The notes: generated from the letters alone by a model not told the origin. A stretch of DNA of 64,000 nucleotides from Desmodus rotundus (GCF_022682495.2 NC_071389.1:186853556-186917555), one strand, 5' to 3'; shown: positions 26,301 through 41,300, numbered from the stretch's first letter. Program-made: numbers and translations.

Positions 26301-29300
26301 TCTAACTGGTTGGCATATAACTGCTCACTGCATTCTCTTTCTAGCCTTTTTATCTCTGTAAGGTTGGTAGTAATGTCCTCACTTTTTCTGATATTACTAA
26401 TTGGAGTGTTCTTTGTTTGTGTGGCTAAAGGTTTGTCAATTTTGTTATATCTTTTCAAATACCAGTTTTTAATATCACTGATTCTCTTTATTGTTTTCTA
26501 TTCTCTATTTTTGTTATCTCTGTTCTAATCATTATTTTTTTCTTTTTTCTGCTAGCTTTGGGTTTCCTTTGTTCTTTTTCTAGCTCCTTGAGGTGCAAAC
26601 TCCTACATTATTGATTTGAGCACCGATTTGTAGCATCCGATATTTTGCATATTGTGTTTTCATTTTCAATCATCTCAAAGTATTTTATAATTTCCCTTGT
26701 GGTTTCTTCTTTGACCAATGGCTGCTTAAGAGTGTGATGTTTAATTTTCACATATTTTCCTGTTTTCTTAAGTTACTGATTTCTAGTTCATTCTACTGTG
26801 GTCAAAGAAGATGCTTTCTGTAATTTCAATCTTTTAAAATTTATTTAGATTTATTTTGAGGCCTAACATATGGTTTATTCTGGAATGAATGCTTTCTATA
26901 TGTCTGCTAGGTCTAGTTGGCTTATGCTGTTGTTCAAATCTACTTCCTTACTGACCTTCAGTCTAGTTATTCTGTTAAGCATGTCTTTTTTAATGCATGG
27001 TATCACTTGCATGTAAAACTACTTCCAAGATGACACGGGCTCTGACTATGACTGGACAAGGATTTCACCACTAACAACACGCAGACTGAGACAACAGGGG
27101 CCATTATTTCAGCACAGTGATAGGAATGATCCCTGGGATACAAATGGCTATTTCCTCTGCCCAAATTGCATAGCTGTCATTTAGCTGGTGTCTGTGCTTG
27201 CAACTTGGCAATTCTATACTTTGAGTTAATGAAGATAGCTGTACTGAAACATTTTTCTATTGTAGTCTGTTCCTCAGAATTCCTTCTTTCCTTTGTTACT
27301 GTGAGAGTGTATATTTACTTCTCTTCCTTTCTTTAGACTTCCTGACTTAATTATATCTTCTGCTTCTTTTAAAAATCTTATCTATATCACTTACCTTTTG
27401 GCCCAAGAAGTTTGACTTTAATAGCCAATCAGAACTGTCCTTTGCTTCTTGCTGTCAAACTAAGCTGATGAATTCTAAATTTAGCTCCCCAGCTATTGCT
27501 GCAGTGATCTTATAAACCCCCAAATCTTAATAGCTTACAAAAATAAGCATACATTTTTTGCTCATGGGTCTGTGGGAAGCTTTATTTCATAATACCAGGG
27601 ACCATGTCTGCTTCACGCGTTCCTCATTCCGGGGCCGGTAGCCATTTAGGACATGCTCGACTCGTAGCAACGACAGAGGACAGGAGTTCAAGACAAACCA
27701 AGTAAGACATTTAAAGTGTTGATGTGTGTCAGACCTGCTAATATTACATTGGCCTAAATAAGTCACATGGTAAGTACAACAGAGTGGGGAAATCTCCTTT
27801 TTCCACAGTAGAGGCAGGGAGGAGGGAAAGCAATTATTTGCTGAACAATAACACTATCAACCATGTTCCAGCAAAACAAGACAATTAGGGGCAACATAGC
27901 GAGTTTTTCCAACAATTAAATTTATTAAGCTAAGTTAAGCCTTTTTGCCCTTTTTAAAGCAATAATGTTCTTTCTTTTATAAAATTATGGTAATAATTGA
28001 AGGCAGTAGACATTTTAAAATTCTTATTACTTAACAAAATAAAAAGTTGAAAACCCTCTGTCAGTCCCCCAAATTTTTAGGACAATTTCACTAGTCTACA
28101 AAAATCCCAAAGTCTACTACAAGAGAATAAAAATAATCGCAGACCGCTAAATGTAATTCCAGGTCTCTCTGGCTCTCGTTCACTATTCAGAGGCTATTCC
28201 TTGGCTTGCAGAGACATCATTTCCCCCTTCTCAGGTTTCATTATTCTAAATGTGTGTGATTAGGAAAGTCCATGTTTTAGAGAACTAAAATGTCATTATT
28301 TATTTCTAGTGATCTAAGCTAACTTTTATAAAAATCATCCCATTTACTCTTCAGGTCTATATATAAACTTGGTTTTGTAATACTTGGGGACCTAGAATCT
28401 TAATGTCATGTAAATCTTTCATGTCCCTGACATGAAAATTTTAACAGGCAGCACATAAAGAATAATGGCCTATGACTCTATAGCTTTAGAAAGATGAGCT
28501 ATTACAAAGATTAAAATTTAAAAAGTAGCTAGTGGCTTTACTTCCAATGTGAAAAGACACATACTTACCAGTTTTATATGTGTTCGAGAGTTTATAAATA
28601 CTAATGATTTTGTAAAGCCTTATCAAATATTAAGGGTATGCAAAATAGCATAGCAGTGTTTCTTTTTTCCTTTTTCTCACCGTACTGTTAAAGCAAATGA
28701 AGCGACTGGCACTCCTGTAATGACTGATTCACTCGCTCACTTCACTCCTGACTCCACAGCTTATTTCCACCTCCTACTCTGGCTCTTCATCTTGTGTTTT
28801 ACTTGTGATATTCTCCAGCTTTAGGCACTATTAAAATGTTATAGCTACCTCATCTGTTGCAAATTGGGGGTGGGGTGGAAGAATGTGATACTAAAATGTA
28901 TTTTATATACAGAAAACCTCATATAGAGACTTTCAAATCTGTCAAAACACGAAGTTTCCCGTGAGTCTTGCTTTAGCAAATGAGACTTGCAATTTATTAT
29001 TAAACACTAACTTACCAGACAGGATCTGTGAAGTAACTTCACAATATGGCAACTGCCTTTGACTCTCCTACTGATCTTGCCCAATATTGAAGAATTTGAC
29101 CCAATATATACTTAAATTTCATAAATGTGCAAGTATAAAATAAGAGACAGAGAGGCACCCGTGAGTCAGCAAGGGAAATTTCCAAAACTGGGATGAGAAC
29201 TTAACTCACTCATTTTGAAACTCATATTTGTGTAATACAATTTGTATGAAGTATCAGTGTGTGGAGTATTTATAGAAGTTACATTTTCTCTAATTTTAAA

Positions 29301-32300
29301 ATGTAATTCTTATTAAAAGAAAATGAAAATTAAAAAATGTGCTTATATCATAAGCAACATACCTGCAGGTATGATCATCACTCACACTTGCAATTCCTTG
29401 GCCTTCTCTGGGATCAAACACCAAACCATTAATGAAATCTGTATGGCCTTCTAAAACCTGACATAAGGGGAAAAATTAATAAGAGCACAGGAAAAAAATC
29501 TACAATATTCGAACCTAATATTTTTACTTCACTGCCTTAAAAGCCTTCACTGCATGCTTTTCTTTTCCATAAATATTTCTTAAGCAATCTGCTATTTTTA
29601 AAGCATGATTTATACACCCACTTTGCTGGAAGGTTTATCTTGGAAAGAAGCTGATTATCCAACACTCCGCTATTAGCTTGATCTTTCTTTTCTAGTATGC
29701 ATTTCTTACAAAAACACACACACTTTTTTTTTTAATGTACCTGTCCTCATATCACCTCCTTTTTCACTTATTACATAAAGCTTAAATAAAAATTAAAGCC
29801 AGAACTTTCTAGGGGCACTGAGATAGAGTCTCCCTCTACTATTTACCTCCAACTTACTTCTCTGCATACTTGCTGCTAGCTACTAAACACATAGCACGAA
29901 CTTCACCTTCTAAGGTCTTTATTCACTTGTTCAATGTGACTGTCAGTACTGGAGGTAGCTAGTATTATAAGCCCACAATCACAACCCACAAATCCACCTC
30001 TGGCCACAGAAAGAACAAAGGGGAAGGTGCAAGAGGTAGGACTATGTGAACAGGCAAGGTTCAATTAGTTTAAGTCTTCATAATTGAAATCCTCAAGAGG
30101 CCTGTTAAATATCAGATATCTAAATATTTAATGAATATTGTTCTTGCTTCCTCCATTTATTCCAAAGACTCAAATTTGATCTCAGTTTTAAGATTAATAG
30201 TGCTGTTATTTAGAAACATATCATGAGAAAAAAAATTGATTTAAACATTCCTGTGTATCTTTAACAAACTCAGATCCTCCAAATCATTCTTCAAAGCTTG
30301 TACTACAATCTGTAAGGCAAACTAAATTAATATTAAATATTTAATGTCTATTAACACTAGCCCATTAGTTTTTGATGGGTCAAAATTTTACGTCATCTGT
30401 ACACTTGGCTATCACTGGTACAACCCGACATTAACTGACATACACAGTATACTTTACAATAGTATATAGTTCATTGTACGTAGCTTAGAGCATTTTTAAA
30501 AATTATTTTCTAAATGATTGAAAAGGTTTATAGTTTATCTTTGTTTTATAACATTATTCATCCCTTTGATTTACTAGAAAGTCACAAAGGCAATACTGTT
30601 CTTATAAAAAACATAATGTAATTTCAACCCAAACTGAGAGGTATTTACTTAATTTTTTCCAGCTTTAATTAACACACAACTACAGATTATCTGATACACA
30701 AATATTACAAAATGGTTATCACCATATGGTCAGTTAATTCCTCCATCACCTCACTTAATTACCATTTTTGTTTTGTGGTGAAATGTGTAAGATCTGCGCT
30801 CCTAGCGACTTTCAGGTGTATAATGCAGCACTGTTAACTGTACTTACCGTGCTGTGCTCTAGTCCCCAGAACTTACTCGTTTATGAGCTGACGTTTGTAC
30901 CCTTTGACCAATCTCCCTGCTTCTCCTATCCACTAGCCCCTGATAACCACCACTCTATTCTGTTTCTATGAGTCGTGGCTTTTCAAAATTCCACATACAG
31001 TACAGCTGACCCTTGAACAAGGGGGAGGTTAGGGGTGCTGACCCCTGTGCAGTCAAAAATCTGCGTATAACTTTCGACTCCCCGCAAACTTAACTACCCT
31101 CAGTATCTGCTGGGTATTAGTTTCAGGATCCCCTGCAGATAACAAAATGCATGCAGTTGGCCCTCCACATTAGTGTATTCCCAACTGTGGATCAAAAATA
31201 GTACAGGTATTTATTGAAAAATATTTACGTATAACTGGACCCATGCAATTCAAACCTGTATTGTTCAAAGGTCAACTATATTTGTCTTTCTCTTTCGAAG
31301 TTATTTGACAGAACTATTTCTTATACCAACAGAAAACACATACATAGGGCTTATTGTGTATGAAGCATGGTTCTAAGTGTTTCATACAAATTAGATCAGT
31401 TAATGCCCCTAAGTCTTGGAGGCAGGTGCTACGATTTTATCCATTTCACAGATAAGGAAATGAGCACAAGGAGATTGGGAAGGTGAGCAAAGTCATGCGA
31501 TTATTAAAGTGGTAGAGCTGGGTTTGAACCCAGGTGTTTTGACTCCTGTGTCTGTGCCCTTACTGATCTGTCTTCCTGCCTTGCACTGTGCTGTGCCGAT
31601 CATCTGCTTCCTGGAAGGCCGCCTTGTCCTCTATGTTGTGTTCATATACTGTGCCAGCTGTGACTTCCTAACTCTCCCTCATATGCTGTGCCAACCTAAT
31701 ATTTTAATTTAATAAGTGATATCAGGTTTATAGTCTCCAGTCCCTACTAAGGACTTAGATACTGTAGTCTCAAACAGAGTTAATGACACCCTAAATAACA
31801 TACTTTAAAGATGAGCATAAAGTCATCTTAAGTTAGGATAAATCCAATTTTTAAGAGCAAGAAATAGTGTTTTAAGATAAGCTATAAATTTAGAAATTAT
31901 ATGTCAGGCATACCTTATATTCGGTTTTATCCTTAAGATCTGAGGTAAACAATCTAATTTTCATATCAGCAGCTGAAGTACAAAATCTGGAAGCAAAAGA
32001 AACACAAACAAACCCACTTTTAGGCTCTATAAACGGAAGTTCTCCACCCTGTCCCTTCCAACCCCCCCCTCCAGTCACCAAAGCTATTTCATAACTCATA
32101 GTCACACTTTCTTTTGGGCAGAGGGTACGTTGTGACTCTGTTGTAAAAAATGTTATACAGCAATTACTGAAAGTAGAAGGTACTTAAAAATAAAAAAAAA
32201 CCCCAAAATTAGTGAATTCTGGATTTATCTCTTCAATAACAAGTGTACAGTTTTATTATAAATTACCATGTGAATTTAACTTTTAACTTTTTCTTCAAAG

Positions 32301-35300
32301 TTTAAAAAGCTGTGACTTAGAAAGTATCTTCATTTTAGTCAGGTCAATATTAGATATTAAAAATACCGTTACACACTGACCCTAGTCTTTGGCATCTTTA
32401 CTTATCCATAAGCCTCTTACTTATTTTCTACTCCTTTAAATAAATTAGATGAAAGGAGACAATATTTTTGTACCTATAACATCGGGTGTATTTATATCTA
32501 TTAGCTGGAGTATTATCTGTACTGATCCTACACTTGAAGATGTTTTTTGACAGTTCGTCAATGTACACTACACTAAAAAAAAATAATCTAAGCAATAACT
32601 ATTTTTTAACTAGTTTGCCTTGAATCCTAAAATTTTTAGATTCTCAGCATGTCAGACTATGGCTGAGGAAAGAATAAAACTTATATTTATATATTGAAAA
32701 ACAAAGTTTATTTCTAATTGTTTTAGGTAAACAAATTATCAAAAAGATCTAAATTTCTATAGTTCTAAATACATTAAAGTTAACCATTTCTCCCTCGACT
32801 AATAAATTTATTTAACAACATTTAAATTAAAGCAAGGCTCCTAATCAACAGTCCTGGATATGCTGGTAGATCTCCGTGACCACACCCCTGTTCAGCGATT
32901 GGGCGAGCCACATGGAGGGCCTCCATGATATGCAGGGTGGGGTGAAAGTAGATTTAAAGTTGTGAGGATGTGAAACAGTTTATTCTTGTATTATTATTTA
33001 TTAATCATTGTAGTATTTTCCATACAAACAACTGTAAACCTACTTTTGTCCCCCTTGTATATAATCTCCTTTTGGCATATATGCTGTATTTCATATGTAC
33101 AAATATAAAGTAAGAAAAACTAAAAACCAAAACTTATTCTATTTAACTGTCCTCCTTTGAATTTGTCCCGTGCTTGTTCTGGGCATTTATTATTTCCCCA
33201 CTTAGAGGAAACTCTAGAACAAACCTGCTACAGCATTATGCAGATGTCCCATAGTTATGTCATAAAGAAATCGCTGAAAAATCTGTTCAAGAATCTCATC
33301 TCTACGGTAAAGGAGCTGGTGATTATGCGGAGAGAGGGGAACTCTTTTGCACTGTTGGTGGGAATGCAGTCTGGTGCAGCCACTGTGGAAAGCAGTATGG
33401 AGATACCTCAAAAATTAAAAATGGACCTGCCTTTGACCCAGTGATCCCATTTCTGGGAATACATCTGAAGGAACCCAAAACACTAATTTGAAAGAACATA
33501 AGAACCCCTATGTTCATTGCAGCATTATTTACAATCACCACAATATGAGCAGCCCAAGTGTCAATCAGTAGATGAGTGGCTAAAACAACTATGGGACATT
33601 TACATGATGGAATACTACTTGGCTGTCAAAAAGAAAAATTTTACCCTTTGTGACAGTATGGATGGACCTGGAGAATATTATGCTATGTGAAATAAGCCAG
33701 TCAGAGAAAGACATACCATATGATTTCACTCATGTGGAATCTAATGAACAAACTGAACTAATGAGCAAAATAGAGACAGACTCATAGAGGGAGAGCTGAA
33801 TGACAACTGGGATGGGGGGAGGTTGGGGGGTGGAGGGACTGAGCAAAAAGGAAAAAGGACTCATCGACATGGACAGCAGTGTCGTGATTACGGGGGGAAG
33901 AAGATATAAGGGGACTAAGTGGTAATGGAAGAAAATAATAAAAAACTTGAAAAAATAGATAAAGGCTATTTTAGAATGTTTTTAAAAGAAAATTTCAAGC
34001 AAAAGTGTTTGTGAAGAAAGTATTACTAGAAAATGAGGCCAACTTTGTAAAGCATGAGAACAAAGGAGTTATAGGAGTCAAAAATTTTTACTTAAAAATA
34101 ATTAATGAAAGAAATTCACTAGGATTATAAAAAATAAATCATAAAACTTTATGGCCAACCTTGTGTTGTTCTCTGCTTCTTAAATCTTTGCTACTTTAGT
34201 TTAAGCATATTAAGAGCATTTAAGTTGTTCTTTAATTAAACCACAAAACCTCAAAGAACAGAAGTAAGGTGAATGGTTTACTCTCCATCAAGTGGGTATA
34301 GGAAAAGGGGAGAGGGGGAGGGGGAGAGAACAGAATTTAAGGTAACTAAATTCTAAAGGTAAAATATAAAATATCCAATATTAGGAAGAGTTTCTAACTG
34401 TAACATAAAAGTTAATGATGGTAAAAGAGATACAAAATAATACCTAAGTCATCTTGATAGACCACTATTCAGTCATGAAAAAATACTATTTATCATGAAC
34501 TACTACTAAAAAAGTGTAAAGTAAAATAAGAAGTATAAAAACTTACATATAGTTTAATCAAAATTGCATAGAATTGTGAAAATGGAAAGGTATTAGGTGT
34601 ATAGATGGCATTTAAAAAATTTCTGTATATCCTAAACTTGATATAGTGTGATTTTTTACAATAAAATATATAATTTATTTGAAAACAACAAAACTGTGCT
34701 GTCAGCTTGCTCTAAAAATACTGTTTTTAAAATTAATGGCTGGTTAATGTTTTGAATTTATAATTTATATTGGTACAGCTCCAAAAAAGATTTGAGGCAG
34801 CTAATCAAAAAGCTACAGCAACAAAAAACATGAAGCTCTACAGCAAATCCGTTAAAAAGAGGACAGGAAAACAGTGCCAAGCAAAACCACGGGAAGAGGA
34901 CAGTTTCTATAGCTTCCAAAATCTGCTAGGAATGCAAACTGCTGACTGACCCTTCTTCAGCTCCAAAGACTGTGAAAACTTCCTCTTAATATAAGAGGAA
35001 ATGAACAGCACACTGGCTATTAACAATAACATATGTATGTTGCCAAGAACCCCTATGTTCATTGCAGCATTATTTACAATCGCCACAATATGAGCAGCCC
35101 AAGTGTCCATCAGTAGATGAGTGGCTAAAACAACGATGGGACATTGTTCAAAATTCAGTTAGCTAACCTCTGTAAAAGCCTCTAGAACAAATCACGGAAT
35201 ATCTTCATAATCCTGTTGTAGGTGAAGATTTCTTGGGTAGGAAATAGAATGCACATAAAAAAGTGCTCACCATCACCAGCTGTCAGGAAAGGTCATTGTG

Positions 35301-38300
35301 GTACCAACCAGACTGGCTAAAATTAAGGACTGCCAACAATAAATGCTGGAGTGTAGGTATAGCAAATTGACCATCATTAAGCTGTTGGTGGGAATATAAA
35401 ATGGTAGAACCATTTTGGAAACTGGTACTTTCTTAAAATGTTAAATACACATACACCCTCTGATTCAGTAATTCTATTCCTAAGAGAAATGAAACCATAT
35501 ACCCACTAAAAGCTGTATACAGAGATGCTCAAAGCAGCGTTAGTCCTATAGCTAAAAAAACTGCAAACTGCCAGATGACCATTTGTAGGAGAATGGATGT
35601 AAATTGCCGGATATGTATACCATATAATGGAATATTCCTCAAAAGTAAAAAGAAAAAGTATACACACCATGGATGAATCTCAAAAACTTCAAGTCAGACA
35701 CAAAAAATACATTCTATATGATTCAATTTATATAAAGTCCTAGAATAGGCAAAATTAATTTCTGGTAATAGAAATTGGATCAATGGTTGCTTTGGCAGGG
35801 GATGGGGTGGAGAAATTGACTGGGAAGGAGCATAAGACTCTTTTGGGATGACCGAAATGCCAAGTATCGCCAGTGAGTGGGTTATGCAGGTGTATGCACT
35901 TGTTAACAATGATGAAACTGTACCCGTAAGAGCTGAGAATTTCACTGTATGTAAATTATCCCTTAATTTAAAAAGAATTAGGATAGCTCAGTAACAGCTA
36001 ACTTGTGGTTGACTAAATACTGTTCATTAAAAGAAGACATATCATTTATAGATGTGGTATTTGTGGAAGCAAAGTTAGTGTTTTTTTCTTTTTTTTAATC
36101 CTCACCTGAAGACGTGCTTATTGATTTTAGGGAGAATGGAAGGGAGGGAGAAAGAAGTAGAGAAACATATAGGTGAGAAACATTGATTGGATGCCTCTCA
36201 TACACGCTCTGACTGGAACCAAACCCCCAACCTAGGCACGTGCCTCAACTGGGAATTGAACAAGCAATGTTGGTGTTTTGTAACAAACCTTAAACAATCT
36301 GACAGAGCATGCTCTTTGTGAAGGTCGTAGCAGGCAGCGTGATGGTTTTTCTCAAAAAGCAATAGTTTTTGAATCCTTCCACAAAAACTGAAGGCCAAAG
36401 ATTAGATTAGTTTTACGTACTGTTAAACATAAAAATGTAATGTTGGCCTACGCATAGGGCAGAAGGTTGATTGATGACTCCATCAAATTTAGTTCTTTTA
36501 ATAGAGTTATACTTTCGATAAGTGGTAAACTCAGTGAGGACCAAACATTCCGATGAATCCCAGGTTGAGAGCTTCGTGGTTAGGCCCAGTCATGTGCTCA
36601 AGGCATTGATGCCGTGGCTGCATATTTAAACCACAAATTCAGACAGGAAGCCTAAATTATGAAATAATACAGCAAATGCTAAAATATCTACAATCTAGAT
36701 TTGGAGAAAATGGAAGTAGAGGAAAAAAGCCCTTCATGATCAAAGGCTTCAGATCACTTAACACAAATGACATTAATAAATACTTCACTTAATAATTTTA
36801 AACTTACCTAATTACTGGAGGCAATGAATCAAGTCTAGTCTCTGGGCTCCAAGCTATGCCATCGACCCTGACTCCATGGTGAATTGTTTGTAGTGTTTTA
36901 TACTGAAGGCCTTCAATGTCTGCTTCTTCCTCCTGAGAATACACAGCAAATGTTATAGTAAGTTATAGGAACAAACAAAATAATACTTTGTATAGCATTA
37001 TAATAAAGAATTTACCAGGAGGCCATGGACAGTTAAGGCCTCACTTAATGTCTTTGAGAGGTTCTTGAAAATTTGTTAACTCTTTGAAAATGGCAACTTC
37101 AAGCAAGATAATGAAACCAGTTTTATCAGAGGGTAATTGATATAAACCAGAGTTTAGTTCCTACGGCATATTTCTGGTCACAAAAACATCACCAAACTTC
37201 TAAATAAAGACAAAAAAAACCTTGTAATATTAAACATTGAAATGTGAGCTATACCTACATGTAAGAAAGATTAACAGAAACAAGTAAGATAAGGATTTTC
37301 CAACCTGCTTATTTCAGTTCAGGGCTGTGGGTGGCTAAAGCCTCTCCCAGCAACACAGGGTACAAGGCAGGAACCCACCCTGGACAGGACACCCTTCCGT
37401 CACAGGGCACACTCCACACACACCGCACTCACTCAGAGTGGGACCCTGGAGACATGCCAGTTCACCCCACGTGCACAGCTTTGGGATGTGGGAGGAAACT
37501 GGAGTACCCCGAAGGAACTCACGCTGACTTTGGGAGAATGTGCAGACTACACACAGAATCAATTTTTTTTCCTCATCAATGTTGTAACAAAATGACACTG
37601 AACAAAAAAGACATTACTCAAGGTCCTGCTGTATATTCTTCTGAGACATTCAAGAGCAGACTGGATGAGATTTTACTGGTTCACTGAACAAAAACAAAAA
37701 TGCCCAAAGCCGCCTAAGCTTCACAAAATAACTCTTGAAGGCAACTAAATACAAACAGTAAACATGTTATACTTTACCTTACTTAGGAGACATTTTACCC
37801 CTAATAGTAAAAACACTTCACAGCAAACAATGAAAGTGGAATGCTCTATGAATCAGAATATTCTTTTTTTTCTCCCCAATTTAACCTTCTCTTTCTGAAT
37901 CAGAATATTCTAAGTAAATGAATTAACATACATGTATTAGCACACCAAACATAAAGTTTTGATTATGTACCAGATACTTTGAAACCTTATGATAAAAAGT
38001 CATTATAAGTATCAGTGATTTTTACCTAGCATTATATATAGTATTATATATGGCAATACATGTGTAAGATGTTACAAATTGTTCATTATACTTTAGTTTA
38101 TGAATAGTGAATATGCAAATAAGAATGTGTTAATTTAGTCTATTGGACATTTGATTCTGGGCAAGATGTTTAATGAAATGAGTTTATTTGCCTGGCTCAA
38201 TATTACTGAAAAGATGTCAGCTTATCCTCATGGGAAGATCAGGGAAAAAAATGAACTTTCAAAAGTCAAGTAATCTGTTGCTGGCAATTAGGACAATGAC

Positions 38301-41300
38301 CTAAAAAGCTTTCTCATTACAAAATAATGCAAATGCAAAAATTCAAAACCAGAGAAGCAAATGAGCATTGAGGCACCTGCCCACATCCAATAACTGACAG
38401 CTTCCGTCTGCAGGGAACAGAAGACGGAGCCCAGTGACTGGAAGACGGTCAGAGGACCTCTGCACAGATCCGGGACCTTTAATGGGGAAGTAGGGAAAAA
38501 AGTCCAAAACCTAACCTGCCATGTAAAATACCTACCGTGGTGAAGCCCAAATGATAGAAAAAGTTACTTGTGAGAAATGTCAACCACTGGATAGCCCTTT
38601 GGGGTGTGAATTCCTATTAACTGTATGCTCCAGAAAATGCCAACTGAATTCAAAATGGCCATATGCTGGGCAGTAGTCCTAAGCACTTGACAAAGGCATT
38701 TTCTCTTTGGGTGAACTAACTGTACCCAGGTCTCAGAAAGTTCCCATAGATATAGGTAAATCAATGCATGCACTCCTACACGAACCCAAAGAGAAGAATC
38801 AAACCTGCAAAGACATTAGATTAAAGAAGAAGAAAAAAGATATATTTCAGGAAACAGAATAGGTAATCAAAAGTATGAGTTATCATGAAGAGATTATCAA
38901 AAATGACCAGGCAGATTTTAAAAAGTACTAAGCAAAACTTTTATAATAGGGGAAAAAATCAATGCTTAGAGTAGCTAGAAGACAGATTTGAAAAAAAATT
39001 ACTCAAAATGTAGCAAACAGATGACAAAATGATGTTGGAGGGATTCAATGGAAAGCTGGGTTGTAGGAGCAAACAGAGGAAATGGGGGAAGAGGCAATAT
39101 TTGAAAGGATAATGGCAAAGGACTCTCCATACTTGATGACAGGCACCTTTATGCATATTTAGGAAGAACAATAAATCCCAGGCAGCTTAAATGAAAAGAA
39201 ACTTGCAGTTAGATACAAATAGTGAAACTTTAGAACACACAGGAACTCTCATGATATATACAGAGAGGAGGGTTGAGGGGAGGGGAGAAGGAGGGGAAGA
39301 GAGAAGAGAGGAGGAGGAATGGAAGAAGACTGAGGGAGGGGGAAGGTGGGGAAAGGAGACAGGGGAGAAGGAAGAGGGAGAGGGGAGAAGAGAGGGAAAT
39401 AGCAAAGAAGCCAGAAAGAAAAGAGGTCCCCTATAACAAAATAATAATTAGAATAATCAACTTCTCAGCAGAAACAACAAATGCAGGAAGAAGGTGGAAC
39501 AGTATCTTCAAAATGATGAGAGAAAAAACTTTAAAACTGTAGACACAACAAAACTGTTTTTATTTTTTCAAGAATGAAACTGTATTAAAGATATTTTCAG
39601 AAAAACAAAACCAAGAGTTAGCATCAATAAATTATCACTAATCTCTTAAGACAGCCTGGCAAACTATGGGTCACAGGCCAAATCTGGCCTATGGTCTAAT
39701 TTTGTATGGCCCAAGAGAATCATTTTTATATTTTTGATGAGTTGTAAAAAACAAAAAATAATGTGCAGGAGATACCTTAAGTCACTGGCAGAGCCTAAAT
39801 TATTTATTATCTGGTCCTTTACAAAAAAAGTTTATTAGTCAACGCTTTCCCATAGTAAAGGGTGTGCCATCAATTGGCTGCCTCTCACACTCCCCCCAAC
39901 TGGGGACCTGGCCTGCAACCCAGGCATGTGCCCTGACTGGGAATCGAACTGGCAACCTTCCAGTTTGCAGGCCAGTGCTCAATCAACTGGGCCACACCAG
40001 CCAGGACAGAATGTACTTTTGAGTGAAGAAAAATGACTCCAGAAGGAAGGCCTCAGATGTAAGGAACAGGGAATAAAAAAAACTAAAGGCAAACAGGTAG
40101 GTAAATTAAACAAATGTTAGCCACAAAAAATATCAAATTTGTGGGTTAAAATGATACAGAACTAAAATATGACAATGATGGAAGTCCGGTGGGGGTGATA
40201 ACAATTCATGCATCAAAAGTCCTTGTTTTATTCATGATATTAACTTTGACTTTGTTTAATCAAGTATGTATGTTAAAGTGTCTTTGGTAACCATTAAAAG
40301 AAGAAAAATAGCATGCAAATCTTCCAAACTATCAGGGAGGAAAAAAAATGAAAGGAGGGGGTAACAAAAAAGAAGACAAAAAATATGCATATTGCAATGT
40401 TTTCAATAGTAAAAAAGTAAAAGTAACCTAAATATCCAAGAGGTATAGATAATTGTAGTACATTCATATTAAAAAAAAAAAACACACCACACAACAGTGA
40501 AAATAAAGGAAACTGGACATGGAGGAATCTAGCATGCATAAGGTCGATAGTAACAAACTGGCGAACATAATACATTATTAATATTGACATAGTTTCAAAG
40601 ATAAAAATCCATATATTGATTTGCAACACCTACACATATGGTAACTCTATAAAGAAAAATGGAATCATCGAAAATCCAGACACGGCTACTTCTTGGGAGT
40701 GAGAAGGAAGGACAGTAAGGGAAGGATACCCAAGGGGCTTCAACAGAATTGCTAACGTTCCCTTCATTCTTCATTTTTTTAAATCTTGGAAAATTTAAAA
40801 ATACTTTCATTATTTCAGAGATAACTGATTTATTTCCTTGTAATTTTTTAAATTGAATGTATTGGGGTGACACCAGTTAACAAAATTATACAGGTTTCAG
40901 GTGCACAATTCTACAGGGACCTATTTTACTATTATTCTGTATACCTTATATTGACAACATGTATTTTAAAACACATTTTATAAACTTAAAATATTGTGAT
41001 TTTTAAAATAAATAAGCCGTGGTTTTGTTATTTAAATCAATACCTTAGCTGGGTCTAGAGACTAAAGCAAAATTTTTCATGACAAAATTGCCCAAGCAAT
41101 CTTCTGTATTAAATGACTAGAGTTACCTTTTGTAAAAGTTGATAGGATTATAAGTATCAGGGAAAAATCTAGAGCAGGTAAAATTTACATTTAATGGAAT
41201 ACATATATCTGTATGAAATGATGTTATGTGAAGGCTTGTTCTAAGAATTCCATTTATCCTGAGTCTACACGTTAAGTTTTATACCGTGTACTTTCGTCGA

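Larger units (their letters stand above)
13096..29362 (-). other. NUP37: NUP37 intron 5 (about 16.3 kb)
   Basis: The largest intron of the gene. Holds SINEs (13338, 17147), a decayed mariner (14310-14933), antisense old L1 pieces (16140-16640, 19900-20200, 24880-26995), MIR copies (22780, 24000) and a MER20-like fragment (22925). 17420-19900, 20250-22750 and 27130-29360 show mostly unassigned AT-rich sequence. Confidence 0.7.
29458..31913 (-). other. NUP37: NUP37 intron 4
   Basis: Holds an antisense L1 3'UTR (30655-30990), a Tigger-like element (31003-31276) and a MIR (31340-31560). The first 1.2 kb after exon 5 shows nothing recognised. Confidence 0.7.
31987..36807 (-). other. NUP37: NUP37 intron 3
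   Basis: Holds a mariner-like MITE (32929), an L1 3' end (33310-33950), an isolated 101-bp L1 patch (35045), an older L1 (35255-35975) and a truncated SINE (36086). Confidence 0.7.

Noticed and set aside
26145..26528. 127-codon hydrophobic plus-strand frame, membrane-protein-like
   Set aside because: It is the antisense of L1 ORF2; the A-rich L1 sense strand yields Phe/Leu-rich antisense frames.
39187..39542. Three overlapping Glu/Arg- or Pro/Ser-rich frames
   Set aside because: All are translations of the homopurine tract.
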